Origin: Oxalobacteraceae bacterium
GTDB taxonomy: Bacteria > Pseudomonadota > Gammaproteobacteria > Burkholderiales > Burkholderiaceae_D
DNA length: 22,604 nucleotides
Assembly (NCBI GenBank): GCA_003132085.1
Contig: PKWO01000425.1
Coordinates: 1 to 22,604 of the forward strand
Direction of reading: 5' to 3'
Part shown: positions 15,212 to 22,604 of the stretch, piece by piece
How the letters are laid out: every line of letters starts with the position of its first letter
How positions within the stretch are numbered: position 1 is the first letter of the stretch
Notes under the pieces: generated by a model
Database searches by the model: none
What the model saw: only the letters and a program-made list of their open reading frames with translations
Told to the model about the DNA's origin: nothing
Translations under genes and position numbers: made by a program

Positions 15212-17602
15212 TTATGCTCCAGCGACTGCCATGGCCGAAGTCGATCGGGTCGAGTGTTGGTAATTCTTACCGACAACAAATTTCGGCCGGAACAAATACA
15301 CCATCGCAGGCACGATGAATAGAGCGCTGAACGAGGAAATCAAGAGCCAGATTGCCATCAGGAGGCCCATTTCCGCCTGAAACCGCAGAGACGAAAAGCA
15401 CCAGAAAACGACACTTATGATTAATGTGAAAGCCGTAACCAACACTCCGCGCCCTGCGCCATTCAAAGACTTCCGTATGGCATCGAGCAACTCCGAGCCG
15501 GGATTTTTTTCCAATTCTTCTTTTATGCTGTCGACAATATAGAAGGCGTAGTCGACCCCCAGTCCAATGCCGAGCGCGGCGACTGGAACCGTGTTGATGT
15601 TCATCCCAATTCCTTTAGCCGCCATGAAACTGAAGGTGAGGGTATTCGACAGCAGGACAGGCACCATAAAGAACATGCCGGCTATAGCGGACCTGTACGC
15701 GACCATGCAGCATATAACCAGCACCAATAGCGCAAACGCGATACTTTCAATTTGGCCCGACAACAAAACCTCGTTGATCGACGCCAGGACACCGACCAGC
15801 CCGCCGGCTAGTTGATACTCTCCCTGGGGAATCCCCTGTTTGTCCGCAAATTCCTTTACTCTCGAAACGGCCGTGCGGATGGTCTCTCCAGTGTGGTCTT
15901 TGAAGAACAGGGTTACCGATCCGTCCTTGTAGCTTGAATCAACGAAGCGAGAAATGTCCCCTGGCTCCGCGCCGTTCACCAGCATGAAATAGAGTTCGCC
16001 ATTCAGGCCGGAGGAATTGCCGATATCGAGGTAGCGCGGATTCCCCTCTCGAACCGTCCTCTGCACCGCAGGGAGCAGATCCGCGATCGACAGCGTGCCG
16101 CCAATCTCAGGCTGCGCGGACATAAATCGTTGGAAATTGGAGATATTCTCGAGTACAGCCGGGTCTTTCAATGCGCCGTCTTTCGCGCCGTGAAACACCA
16201 CGAACATCCGGTCGGAGCCCTGAAATTTCTGGTTAACCGCTTGGGCATCTGTGTTGTAGCGAGAGTCTGGCCATAGTATCGGCGAGCCGGGATTTGCGTC
16301 GCCTACCTTGAGGTTGAACGCGTACAGACCGGACAAGATGAAGACTACGGCAGTAACCGAGAGAACTACTATTCGCGCCCGGGTAGCTACTGTATAAATG
16401 GCCAGATTCAATACGATCTGCAGATATTTCGCGAGGTCAATCGAGTGGGCCTGGCTGCTCTTTTTGTTCACCCAGGTAAGCAGTACAGGAGTGAGAACGA
16501 CGGCGCTCACCGATATTGTCAACACCCATATCGTCCCAATGATCGCGACTTTGTGCATCAATGTAATGGGAGTTAGCAGCACGACGATCATGCAGCCGGC
16601 GTCGGCAATAACGCCCAGCATGCCAGGCTTGAATAGGCTGCTCATGCTCGCTCGCGCAGCGGCGATAGATGTCTGCGCGCCATCTCTTAGCTCGTCTTCG
16701 AATCGCGTCACCAGCTGTACCGAATGCGAGATTGCTCTTGCGGTAATCAGGAACGCCACGACGATTACCAATGGATCGACATTAAATCCGAGCAGGCGAG
16801 CCGCGCCGAGCGCCCATATAGAGCTTACCGCACCTGCAAGCAGCGGAAGAATCGTTCCTCTCCAACTGCGCGCCGTTATAAAAAGAAGGGCAACGAGCAA
16901 GAAGATTGTGAGCGCAAATATTTTGAGGGTTTCTGGAAGATAATGCTGCACCCATCCAAACAATACGGGCTCTCCGACCACACGAACACGAATTTCCGGA
17001 CTTGTGTTTTCGTCGACGATGGCCGTGACTTGCTTGAAAACTTTGTCATAGTCGACCAGATGGTCATAGAAATCTACCGTAATGAGGGCGGCTTTAAGAT
17101 CTAATGAGACATATGCGCCATACACGATCGGATTATTGAGAACGGCCTCTCGGAGGTGCAGCATTTCCGGTTCATCCCTGGGCAGGGAAGGCCACATTAT
17201 CGGCGTAAAATCTATGCCATCGGTGGTTCCATGAACGTCTTTGAGCTTTTTTGAAGCGATGGACGTAATCTGGAACGGGTTGACTGCATCGACTTTCTGG
17301 AGATCACGCGTTATTTTCTGGACCTTGGAAAGGGTTGCCTGGTTGAATATGTCTCCCTTCTCCACTTCAACCATGATGCTGACCACATTGGAACCGCCAA
17401 ATGTCTGCTTATATTTCTCGTGTATTGCCATATAGGGATGCGATCTAGGCATGAGATCGTCCAGCTTTGTGCGCACATCAACCAGGCAGGCAAAGTAGGC
17501 CAGAATGGCGGTGACTACTGACAACGTTATAACGACGCCATACCTATGCAGAATGCAAAATTCCACAAACCGCTGCACCTTTGAATCACGACTTTCTAGC
17601 AC
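15212..17602 (-). CDS. RND/MMPL-family transporter
   Basis: 796-residue inner-membrane protein of the RND superfamily. It has the duplicated plan: TM1 at about 22-42, a periplasmic loop to about 222, five helices to about 377, then TM7 at about 410-430, a second loop to about 615, and five helices to about 775. The second half holds GLGVDYAFY with Asp684-Tyr685, the proton-relay pair of MmpL-type transporters. The matching place in the first half reads FLITARAISHSVQ and lacks that pair. Translation starts at a GTG with AGGAG nine bases upstream. It lies 36 bp after the YCF48-like gene. Direction of transport and substrate are unknown; lipids, hopanoids and hydrophobic compounds are usual in the family. 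Confidence 0.92.
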   Translation of the reverse strand: MLESRDSKVQRFVEFCILHRYGVVITLSVVTAILAYFACLVDVRTKLDDLMPRSHPYMAIHEKYKQTFGGSNVVSIMVEVEKGDIFNQATLSKVQKITRDLQKVDAVNPFQITSIASKKLKDVHGTTDGIDFTPIMWPSLPRDEPEMLHLREAVLNNPIVYGAYVSLDLKAALITVDFYDHLVDYDKVFKQVTAIVDENTSPEIRVRVVGEPVLFGWVQHYLPETLKIFALTIFLLVALLFITARSWRGTILPLLAGAVSSIWALGAARLLGFNVDPLVIVVAFLITARAISHSVQLVTRFEDELRDGAQTSIAAARASMSSLFKPGMLGVIADAGCMIVVLLTPITLMHKVAIIGTIWVLTISVSAVVLTPVLLTWVNKKSSQAHSIDLAKYLQIVLNLAIYTVATRARIVVLSVTAVVFILSGLYAFNLKVGDANPGSPILWPDSRYNTDAQAVNQKFQGSDRMFVVFHGAKDGALKDPAVLENISNFQRFMSAQPEIGGTLSIADLLPAVQRTVREGNPRYLDIGNSSGLNGELYFMLVNGAEPGDISRFVDSSYKDGSVTLFFKDHTGETIRTAVSRVKEFADKQGIPQGEYQLAGGLVGVLASINEVLLSGQIESIAFALLVLVICCMVAYRSAIAGMFFMVPVLLSNTLTFSFMAAKGIGMNINTVPVAALGIGLGVDYAFYIVDSIKEELEKNPGSELLDAIRKSLNGAGRGVLVTAFTLIISVVFWCFSSLRFQAEMGLLMAIWLLISSFSALFIVPAMVYLFRPKFVVGKNYQHSTRSTSAMAVAGA

Positions 17603-17638
17603 GACTTCGTCTCCTAATTGTTATATTCTCTAGACTTC

Positions 17639-18664
17639 TTACTTGAATGTTCTATCGACGACTAGGAACGACGCGCCGGTTAATGCATAGCCGCTTCCGA
17701 ACCTCAGGATTTTGGTATGCCAGCGACGGTCGCTATCTTTCCCCCCCACCACTTGCCAGGCTTCACCGTTTGCATCGGACATCGCAAGAAGCCCCTTGTC
17801 GCCGACCGCAGCCCAGCGGTCGGCATCCCAGATCACATCGTAGAAATGATCCTTGGCCCGCAGCTCCCGCTTTATCCAGGTGAGGCCGCCGTCGGCCGTG
17901 GTGAGGATTGCGCCATCGACACCGACCGCAACGCCGGAGACGGCATCTTTGAAGGCAACCGCCATGAGACTCCCTTGAATCGGCGTGTTCTGCTTCGTCC
18001 ACGTGCGCCCGTTGTCGGCGGAAAAGCTCACGCTGCCGAATTCACCGACGATCCAGATTCGGCTTCCTTGGATCCAAACGCCGTTCCATGCGACATCTTC
18101 CTCAGCGCGGGCACGCGTCCAGGTTTGTCCGTAGTCTTCGCTTTTCAGCACTGCGCCTGCTTCGCCGACTGCCCAAGCCACTCCTTGCCCTGCGGTCCTG
18201 ACTCGAAGGAGCTTGTTTGCCACCTTGGATCGCGGCGGCGCGGCTTTGCTCCAGGTGCTTCCACCGTCGCGTGTGACGATGATTTCACCGTTGTCACCGA
18301 CCGCAACTGCATTCAGCGCGTCCCAGCTATCGACGTCCTGCAAGGTTGTCTTTATCGGACTGGCTAGTCGGGCCCAGGAAGCGGTTGGGCCCATACTCGT
18401 CCAGATCTTGCCACGGCTTCCAACGGCAATGAGTCGCTCGCTTCCAAGCTGCGCAATGCCATACAGGTAGTCGCCTCGTTCGATAACGGCGGGTGGAACG
18501 TTCACTGCTTTGACGACCGGCTTTAGATACACCCCCCCATAAATAAGCCCTCCGACAACTAGAAAGGGAATCACAGAGACTAGATAGCGTGTGAAAAGGG
18601 AAGTCTTGGTTTTCTCAGGTGAAGCAGGGGGGCACGATGCCCCCTTCTCGCAATGGCGCTCCAT
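17639..18664 (-). CDS. YCF48/BNR-repeat beta-propeller protein, membrane anchored
   Basis: 341-residue protein with one transmembrane segment at about residues 28-46 and a large periplasmic beta-propeller. The repeats are obvious: VTRDGGSTWSKA, KSEDYGQTWTRA, FSADNGRTWTKQ and TTADGGLTWIKR are BNR/Asp-box units (S/T-x-D-x-G-x-T-W) separated by AVG-x-G-x-I strands. YCF48 is the plant/cyanobacterial photosystem II assembly factor family; in proteobacteria this fold usually occurs beside MMPL and DUF1302/DUF1329 genes, so a role as a scaffold for the transporter is more likely than a glycosidase. AAGGAGAC gives a strong ribosome site. First gene of the minus-strand envelope operon. Confidence 0.88.
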   Translation of the reverse strand: MERHCEKGASCPPASPEKTKTSLFTRYLVSVIPFLVVGGLIYGGVYLKPVVKAVNVPPAVIERGDYLYGIAQLGSERLIAVGSRGKIWTSMGPTASWARLASPIKTTLQDVDSWDALNAVAVGDNGEIIVTRDGGSTWSKAAPPRSKVANKLLRVRTAGQGVAWAVGEAGAVLKSEDYGQTWTRARAEEDVAWNGVWIQGSRIWIVGEFGSVSFSADNGRTWTKQNTPIQGSLMAVAFKDAVSGVAVGVDGAILTTADGGLTWIKRELRAKDHFYDVIWDADRWAAVGDKGLLAMSDANGEAWQVVGGKDSDRRWHTKILRFGSGYALTGASFLVVDRTFK

Positions 18665-19193
18665 TTGTCTCCTTTTGGCATTCTTTGCTTTTATAATTCC
18701 TGAGCGGAAATGACCGTATTGGATGACGGACGTAAGCTGACAGGAACTTTGATTGGCCTCAATATACTTTGGGCTTTATGTCGGGGGAAATGATTTATAT
18801 CGCTCAGACTTATCGATGGCATCGATTACAAGGGCTAGGGAGCAGCAAAGCCAGCACTTAGCCAAGCGTTCGAATGTCCAGCCCACCGTTCTTAATTCTG
18901 TACGGTGTCATCAAGCGGGACTTGATCCATGAATAGGGAATCACCGTGCCTGCCGATGCCCGAGAGGCGCACCCTTCGATTAGAGTGTCAGCACTAGAAT
19001 TGTCCGCCGACGCGGATCGACGCCGATAGCGCCGTTGCGCGAAACCATTGACGCCAATGCCGATGCCAATGCTTATCGACGCTATCAATCAACACGAGCG
19101 AAATTTAGCATTGTCCTTTTGGTTTTGAGTTCGATACGATGCTGTGTGCAGTGTCGACGCGCGTGCCATCCCTTAAACCCAACCAATAATGTC
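18665..19193. other. Divergent intergenic region between the envelope operon and the hydrolase gene
   Basis: About 530 bp with no gene I can support; a 76-codon minus-strand frame at 18858-19088 has no recognisable family. It must contain the divergent promoters for the YCF48-led operon and the hydrolase gene. A 15-bp palindrome at 18812-18826 is the most notable element. The plus-strand frame is open from 19035, but the part before 19194 does not look like hydrolase. Confidence 0.5.
18812..18826. promoter_or_regulatory. 15-bp palindrome in the divergent region
   Basis: ATCGATG and CATCGAT are perfect 7-bp arms around a single G. It lies about 150 bp upstream of the YCF48-like gene, in a position suited to an operator. 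Confidence 0.4.
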
Positions 19194-20042
19194 ATGTCAC
19201 ATATTGCAGACGTATTTGCTGCCAAGCCGGAAATAACGATGTCAAGCGATGGTTGCGAGATTGCCTACTGGACGAGCGGAAATCTGGAGGCGCCTTCCAT
19301 CATCTTTTTGCACGGATTTGCATTGGATCACTCGGTGTGGTCGGCCCAGTTCGCCGATCAAAGATTATTAGATGCATTTCGACTGGTCGCCGTTGACCTG
19401 CGCGGTCACGGAGTGTCGGGGCGTCCTCGCGATGAGGCTGCCTATAACGATGGAGCTCTTTGGGCTAACGACCTTCGAGCGGTCATCAGCGCTTGCGAAC
19501 TCCAAAATCCCGTGGTTGTCGCCTGGTCGTTCGCCGGTCGTATGATCAATGACTATCTTCGACACTTCGGTTCCTCGGCACTTGCAGGCATCAACTATAT
19601 CGCGGCGGCAACGTTGGCGTACCGGGAAGCCGTCGGGCCCGGACATGCGATCCTCAACGAGCTCTGTTTGGCAGGAGCGGTGGAAGAGCTGGCTATGCGC
19701 AGGTTTGTGGAAGAACTGCTTAACCATCGTTTAGGCACGCCCTGGTTCGACCATCTCACTCACGTGATAAGCCAGATGACACCTCCCGAGCGAGCCCGGT
19801 TAAGAGGCCGAGCATTGGACTACGACGGAGTATTGGCGTCGCTCACGCTGCCGGTTTTGCTCAGTCACGGCGGCAAGGATCAAATAGTACTTCCCTGCTT
19901 GGCGCAGCGACTGCAAGAAGTGCTGAGCAATTCTCACGCGTCGATCTATCCGGATGCGGGACACGCGCCCTTTCTGGAAGATGCGAACCGATTTAACCTG
20001 GAGCTGAAGGACTTCGTGAACGCTGCAAACCTCGGACGCTAG
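19194..20042 (+). CDS. Alpha/beta hydrolase
   Basis: 282-residue hydrolase of the alpha/beta fold when started at the ATG at 19194. The oxyanion segment FLHGFALDHSVW follows strand 3; VAVDLRGHGVSGRP is the usual strand-4 motif. The catalytic triad appears complete: Ser112, Asp229 in GGKDQ and His257 in DAGHAPFLED. The nucleophile elbow reads AWSFAG instead of the usual G-x-S-x-G. Its class (esterase, lactonase, C-C hydrolase) cannot be fixed. The frame is open from 19035, but those 53 residues are not family-like. A further ATG at 19239 has a slightly better ribosome site. The FMN reductase gene follows 48 bp later, so the two are probably co-transcribed. Confidence 0.85.
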   Translation: MSHIADVFAAKPEITMSSDGCEIAYWTSGNLEAPSIIFLHGFALDHSVWSAQFADQRLLDAFRLVAVDLRGHGVSGRPRDEAAYNDGALWANDLRAVISACELQNPVVVAWSFAGRMINDYLRHFGSSALAGINYIAAATLAYREAVGPGHAILNELCLAGAVEELAMRRFVEELLNHRLGTPWFDHLTHVISQMTPPERARLRGRALDYDGVLASLTLPVLLSHGGKDQIVLPCLAQRLQEVLSNSHASIYPDAGHAPFLEDANRFNLELKDFVNAANLGR

Positions 20043-20090
20043 GCTTCCTGCGTTGCCTGTCGCCGCTGATTAACGTAATGAAGGAAACAT

Positions 20091-20654
20091 ATGAGTAAAC
20101 AATTCGATATAGCAGTATTGGTCGGCAGCTTACGAAAACACTCCCTCAATCGTCTTCTAGCGCAGGAAGTCGCGGTCTTGTCGCCGGCCTCGCTTGCACT
20201 CCAACTGATCGAAATTGGAGACGTGCCGCTTTATAACGACGATTGGGATCTCGATCCACCATCTGCCTGGGTGTCGCTTCGCAGCAGGATTGCCCGGGCA
20301 GACGGCGTCCTCTTTGTTTCTCCTGAATACAACCGGTCGATCCCCGCGGCATTAAAGAATGCCATTGATGTGTTGTCCCGTCCCTACGGGAAGAACGCGC
20401 TGGATGCGAAGCCTGCAGCCATCATTACTACTTCCCCGGGCGCATTAGGTGGATTTGGCGCAAATCATCACTTGCGGCAGGTGCTCATGTGCTTGAACGT
20501 GCGCACGTTGCCGACGCCTGAAGCGTATATCGGTAATGCAGCAAACCTGTTCGATGAGAGAGGCAAACTGGTCGAGCCAAATGTCTCTGAATTCCTGACA
20601 AATTTTATGCTGTCATTCGAGGAATGGGTTCAGGCACTTGGGCCCCGCCGTTGA
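20091..20654 (+). CDS. NADPH-dependent FMN reductase
   Basis: 187-residue flavodoxin-like oxidoreductase of the FMN_red family (ChrR/YieF-, azoreductase- and SsuE-like). The phosphate-binding loop GSLRKHSLNRLLA (residues 12-24) and the flavin-contact motif SPEYNRSIPAALKNAID (77-93) are both present, as is SPGALGGFGA. It would transfer electrons from NADPH to FMN, to quinones, or to a partner flavin monooxygenase. No monooxygenase gene is seen in this window, so the acceptor is unknown. A strong GAAGGA ribosome site precedes the ATG. Second gene of the pair with the alpha/beta hydrolase. A possible terminator follows. Confidence 0.92.
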   Translation: MSKQFDIAVLVGSLRKHSLNRLLAQEVAVLSPASLALQLIEIGDVPLYNDDWDLDPPSAWVSLRSRIARADGVLFVSPEYNRSIPAALKNAIDVLSRPYGKNALDAKPAAIITTSPGALGGFGANHHLRQVLMCLNVRTLPTPEAYIGNAANLFDERGKLVEPNVSEFLTNFMLSFEEWVQALGPRR

Positions 20655-20656
20655 TC

Positions 20657-20700
20657 GGTGAACGAAATGCTTTGCCGCGTGGTTCACCATTTCCATTTTT
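20657..20700 (+). terminator. Possible terminator of the FMN reductase gene
   Basis: GGTGAAC and GTTCACC form 7-bp perfect arms with an 18-nt loop, starting three bases after the stop codon. A T-rich stretch (TTTCCATTTTT) follows. The loop is long, so termination efficiency is uncertain. Confidence 0.45.
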
Positions 20701-20870
20701 GAGTGACCCGTCCAACAAGTATCCCGCTACCTAGAATACGTTTCAAAAAGACCACGGTGGTGGCGTGTGGGCACGCTTGGTGCCATGGATTTCGTCGCCT
20801 TTGCATACCTTTTGAACGGCGCGCTGACATCCATCAGGCATTTCTACAAATCGCCAAATTGTTGTTTAAT

Positions 20871-20919
20871 TGGTGCGGCTGGTGGGAATCGGACCCACGA
20901 CCCTTGGCTTCGGAGGCCA
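20871..20919 (-). other. 3' fragment of tRNA-Arg(CCG): attachment-site core
   Basis: On the minus strand these 49 nt reproduce the 3' part of a tRNA-Arg: part of the anticodon stem, loop CTCCGAA with anticodon CCG, stem GCCAA, a 5-nt variable loop, T-arm GTGGG-TCCGATT-CCCAC, acceptor strand CAGCCGC, A and CCA. Beyond 20919 the sequence departs abruptly into AT-rich DNA; the D-arm and 5' acceptor strand are absent. This is the core left behind when an element integrates into a tRNA 3' end. A tyrosine recombinase gene starts about 160 bp away. The intact gene should lie to the right, at the far end of the element. Confidence 0.82.
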
Positions 20920-21078
20920 TAAATTTTCCCATTTATTGGAGTTGATCAATACCAACGTATTCGGAGAACTCGTTACAAATCAAATATTTGCATATTTCAA
21001 TTTAATTTCAGCGTTGAAATATATTGATTGATATATACTGAATTTTCCTACACAGACCCTACATTAAATACCAACGCG

Positions 21079-22443
21079 ATGAAATGGGATAACTTTACCG
21101 GCTCCAAGATAGCGGAATTCACCTGTCCCACGGGTAAGAAGCAGCACATATATTGGGATGGAAAGCAACCGGGGTTGGGCCTTCGGGTGACCGCTGGTGG
21201 ATCGAAGTCCTATATTTTCGAGGCTTCACTGAAAGCGCCAAAGGGAATAAAAGGCCGGACTGTACGCATCACCATTGGCGACACAAAAACCTATACGCTA
21301 GCGCAAGCGCAGGCTCAAGCTGCCACTTACAAGACCGACACTAATAAAGGCATCGATCCGCGCCAGGTTACAGCCGATGCGCTCGCCGCCGAACAATTCG
21401 CCCGCGCCGCGAAGGTGCAACAATTGGCAATCGAAAAGGCCAAGTCGGAATTGATAGCTAGGTCCGCATGGAACGCATATCTTGCGCATCCTCGTCCAGC
21501 AACTGGAAAAAAGAGTTGGGGGTCATTGCACAGCGCCGATCATGACATAGCCGCCAATCCAGGTGGCATGACATGCAAAATTGGCGGCAAGACTGCAAAA
21601 CCAGCTCCGCTCGCCGCTCTACTCTGCATGCCGTTACACGCGATTACTCATCAAGTCGTCCGAGACTGGTTGGCCATCGAATGCCAGACACGTCCTACTT
21701 TCGCCCACAACTGTCTTCGCAAATTTCGAGCGTTCATTAAATGGTGCTCTGAACATTCAGAGTATCAACACGTTGTTCATGCCGATTGCTGTATAAATGA
21801 TGCGGTGAGGGATATTACCCCTATCAGCCAAACCAAAGCGGGGGATTGCTTACAACGAGAACAATTGCTCGATTGGTTTGCCGCCGTTCGCCAAATTGAC
21901 AATTCCGTTATCAGCGCCTATCTGCAAGCTCTGTTAGTTACTGGCGCTCGTCGAGGCGAAATGGCCGTATTGCGGTGGGAAGACGTTGAATTCAATCCAA
22001 GATGGGCTAGCATGACAATTCGAGATAAGGTGGACGGGGTTCGCACAATCCCACTGCCACCTTACCTTGGCCAGTTGTTAAATGCATTGCCGCGCCGCGA
22101 TGGTGGATGGGTATTTAGCAGCCCGTCCGCCGATAGTGGCCACATCACTGAACCACGTATCGCGCACACCAAGGCGCTTCTGGTTGCAGGTTTGCCGCAT
22201 GTTTCCTTGCATGGACTGCGACGCTCATTTACCACCTTGTCGGAATGGGTCGAGGCCCCAACTGGGGTGGTCGCGCAAATTCAAGGTCACAAGCCGAGCG
22301 CGATTGCGGAAAAGCACTATCGCCGGCGACCCCTAGACCTGTTGCGCATGTGGCATGTCAAGATTGAGACTTGGATGCTGGTGCAGGCTGATATTTCTTT
22401 TGTCCCTTTGGAGGCTGGACTTCGAGTTGTGGCGGTCGCTTGA
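21079..22443 (+). CDS. Tyrosine recombinase (phage/island integrase)
   Basis: 454-residue site-specific recombinase from the ATG at 21079; the frame extends 17 codons to a TTG at 21028. The N-terminal part has the DUF4102-like segment of P4-type island integrases (PGLGLRVTAGGSKSYIFE, then TIGDTKTYTLAQAQ). A central SAM-like core-binding region follows. Catalytic residues are all visible: Arg291 in TGARRGE, a Lys near 317 in RDKVDG, His378 and Arg381 in HGLRR, His404 in QGHK, and Tyr414 in EKHYRRR. The enzyme should be active. It presumably recombines at the tRNA-Arg 3' end whose remnant lies at 20871-20919. A central insertion at about residues 140-185 is Lys/Gly-rich and unusual. Confidence 0.93.
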   Translation: MKWDNFTGSKIAEFTCPTGKKQHIYWDGKQPGLGLRVTAGGSKSYIFEASLKAPKGIKGRTVRITIGDTKTYTLAQAQAQAATYKTDTNKGIDPRQVTADALAAEQFARAAKVQQLAIEKAKSELIARSAWNAYLAHPRPATGKKSWGSLHSADHDIAANPGGMTCKIGGKTAKPAPLAALLCMPLHAITHQVVRDWLAIECQTRPTFAHNCLRKFRAFIKWCSEHSEYQHVVHADCCINDAVRDITPISQTKAGDCLQREQLLDWFAAVRQIDNSVISAYLQALLVTGARRGEMAVLRWEDVEFNPRWASMTIRDKVDGVRTIPLPPYLGQLLNALPRRDGGWVFSSPSADSGHITEPRIAHTKALLVAGLPHVSLHGLRRSFTTLSEWVEAPTGVVAQIQGHKPSAIAEKHYRRRPLDLLRMWHVKIETWMLVQADISFVPLEAGLRVVAVA

Positions 22444-22450
22444 CGGTATG

Positions 22451-22479
22451 TTTGACTTTCACTTCAGGTCAAAGTCAAA
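22451..22479. repeat. Inverted repeat after the integrase gene
   Basis: TTTGACTTT and AAAGTCAAA are perfect 9-bp arms around an 11-nt loop, beginning 7 bp after the integrase stop. AT-rich arms and no T-tract make an intrinsic terminator doubtful; a protein-binding site is equally possible. Confidence 0.5.
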
Positions 22480-22604
22480 ATGGAAATGAAGGCAAACTTT
22501 CGCATGGCGATGCATCGAAATTTTGCTGTCCCAACTGTCGATTGGATGGCACGCATTGGACTATCCGATAGTGTGCAGTGTCAGGGTAATCCCCCCATTT
22601 TTGG
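22480..22604 (+). other. Unassigned right edge
   Basis: An ATG frame opens at 22480 and stays open for 41 codons to the window edge. It has no recognisable family and no good ribosome site, so I do not call it a gene. Confidence 0.2.

Larger units (their letters stand above)
20871..22604. mobile_element. Left border of an integrated genomic element (continues beyond window)
   Basis: The tRNA-Arg fragment, the AT-rich stretch at 20920-21078 and the tyrosine recombinase together mark one end of an integrative element. Geometry tells the direction: chromosome lies to the left of the fragment (downstream of the tRNA 3' end) and the element extends to the right. Its other end and its cargo are outside the window. 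Confidence 0.7.

Noticed and set aside
18858..19088. 76-codon minus-strand frame in the divergent region
   Set aside because: No recognisable family and no good ribosome site. Its end (VIPYSWIKSRLMTPYRIK) looked protein-like, but I could not link it to anything.
20703..20945. 80-codon plus-strand frame ending in GWWESDPRPLASEA
   Set aside because: The end is the antisense translation of a tRNA 3' half, a well-known source of false protein predictions. No ribosome site or family supports it.
22556..22604. Possible insertion-sequence end at the right edge
   Set aside because: The string TGTCAGGGTAATCC looked like an IS terminus, but no transposase or matching inverted repeat is in the window.

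Overview
The window looks like a betaproteobacterial chromosome, most likely Burkholderiales and probably Oxalobacteraceae. This rests on moderate-to-high GC, an argS gene followed by an overlapping SPOR-type cell-division gene, and the style of the encoded proteins. No 16S or other marker is present, so genus is not assigned. Nearly all genes up to 18.7 kb lie on the minus strand. The exception is a lysR gene; the last three genes are also on the plus strand.

Layout. 1-2.2 kb: core genes, a SPOR-type protein (cut by the window edge) and argS. 2.3-3.3 kb: a MarR regulator and a 4-oxalocrotonate-tautomerase-like protein. Near-identical operator-like sequences lie in front of both. 3.4-5.6 kb: a membrane diguanylate cyclase and a single-domain PAS protein, separated by a gene-free spacer with an 11-bp tandem repeat and a palindrome. 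5.6-5.9 kb: the decayed end of a toxin-antitoxin operon, directly abutting leuD. 5.9-11.3 kb: a tight operon of citryl-CoA-lyase-like protein, class III CoA-transferase, LeuC-like and LeuD-like proteins, with a divergent LysR regulator. 11.5-18.7 kb: a VOC protein and an envelope gene set (YCF48-like propeller, RND/MMPL transporter, DUF1302 outer-membrane protein, DUF1329 periplasmic protein). 19.2-20.7 kb: an alpha/beta hydrolase and an NADPH-dependent FMN reductase on the plus strand. 20.87 kb to the end: the border of an integrated element, marked by the 3' 49 nt of a tRNA-Arg(CCG) gene and a tyrosine recombinase.

Working model (inference): 5.9-20.7 kb is an accessory catabolic region. The RND/DUF1302/DUF1329/YCF48 set would move a hydrophobic compound through the envelope. 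The hydrolase, flavin reductase and VOC protein could act on it early. The LeuCD/CoA-transferase/lyase operon would hydrate an unsaturated di- or tricarboxylate to a malate- or citrate-type acid, activate it with CoA, and cleave it to an acyl-CoA plus a 2-oxoacid. Absence of leuA and leuB and the presence of lyase and CoA-transferase argue against a leucine-biosynthesis role. The substrate cannot be read from sequence.

No CRISPR array, rRNA, intact tRNA or complete insertion sequence was seen. The most distinctive observations are the putative hydratase/CoA-transferase/lyase pathway, the toxin-antitoxin relic at its border, the duplicated MarR operator, the 11-bp repeat plus palindrome, and the tRNA-derived attachment site.
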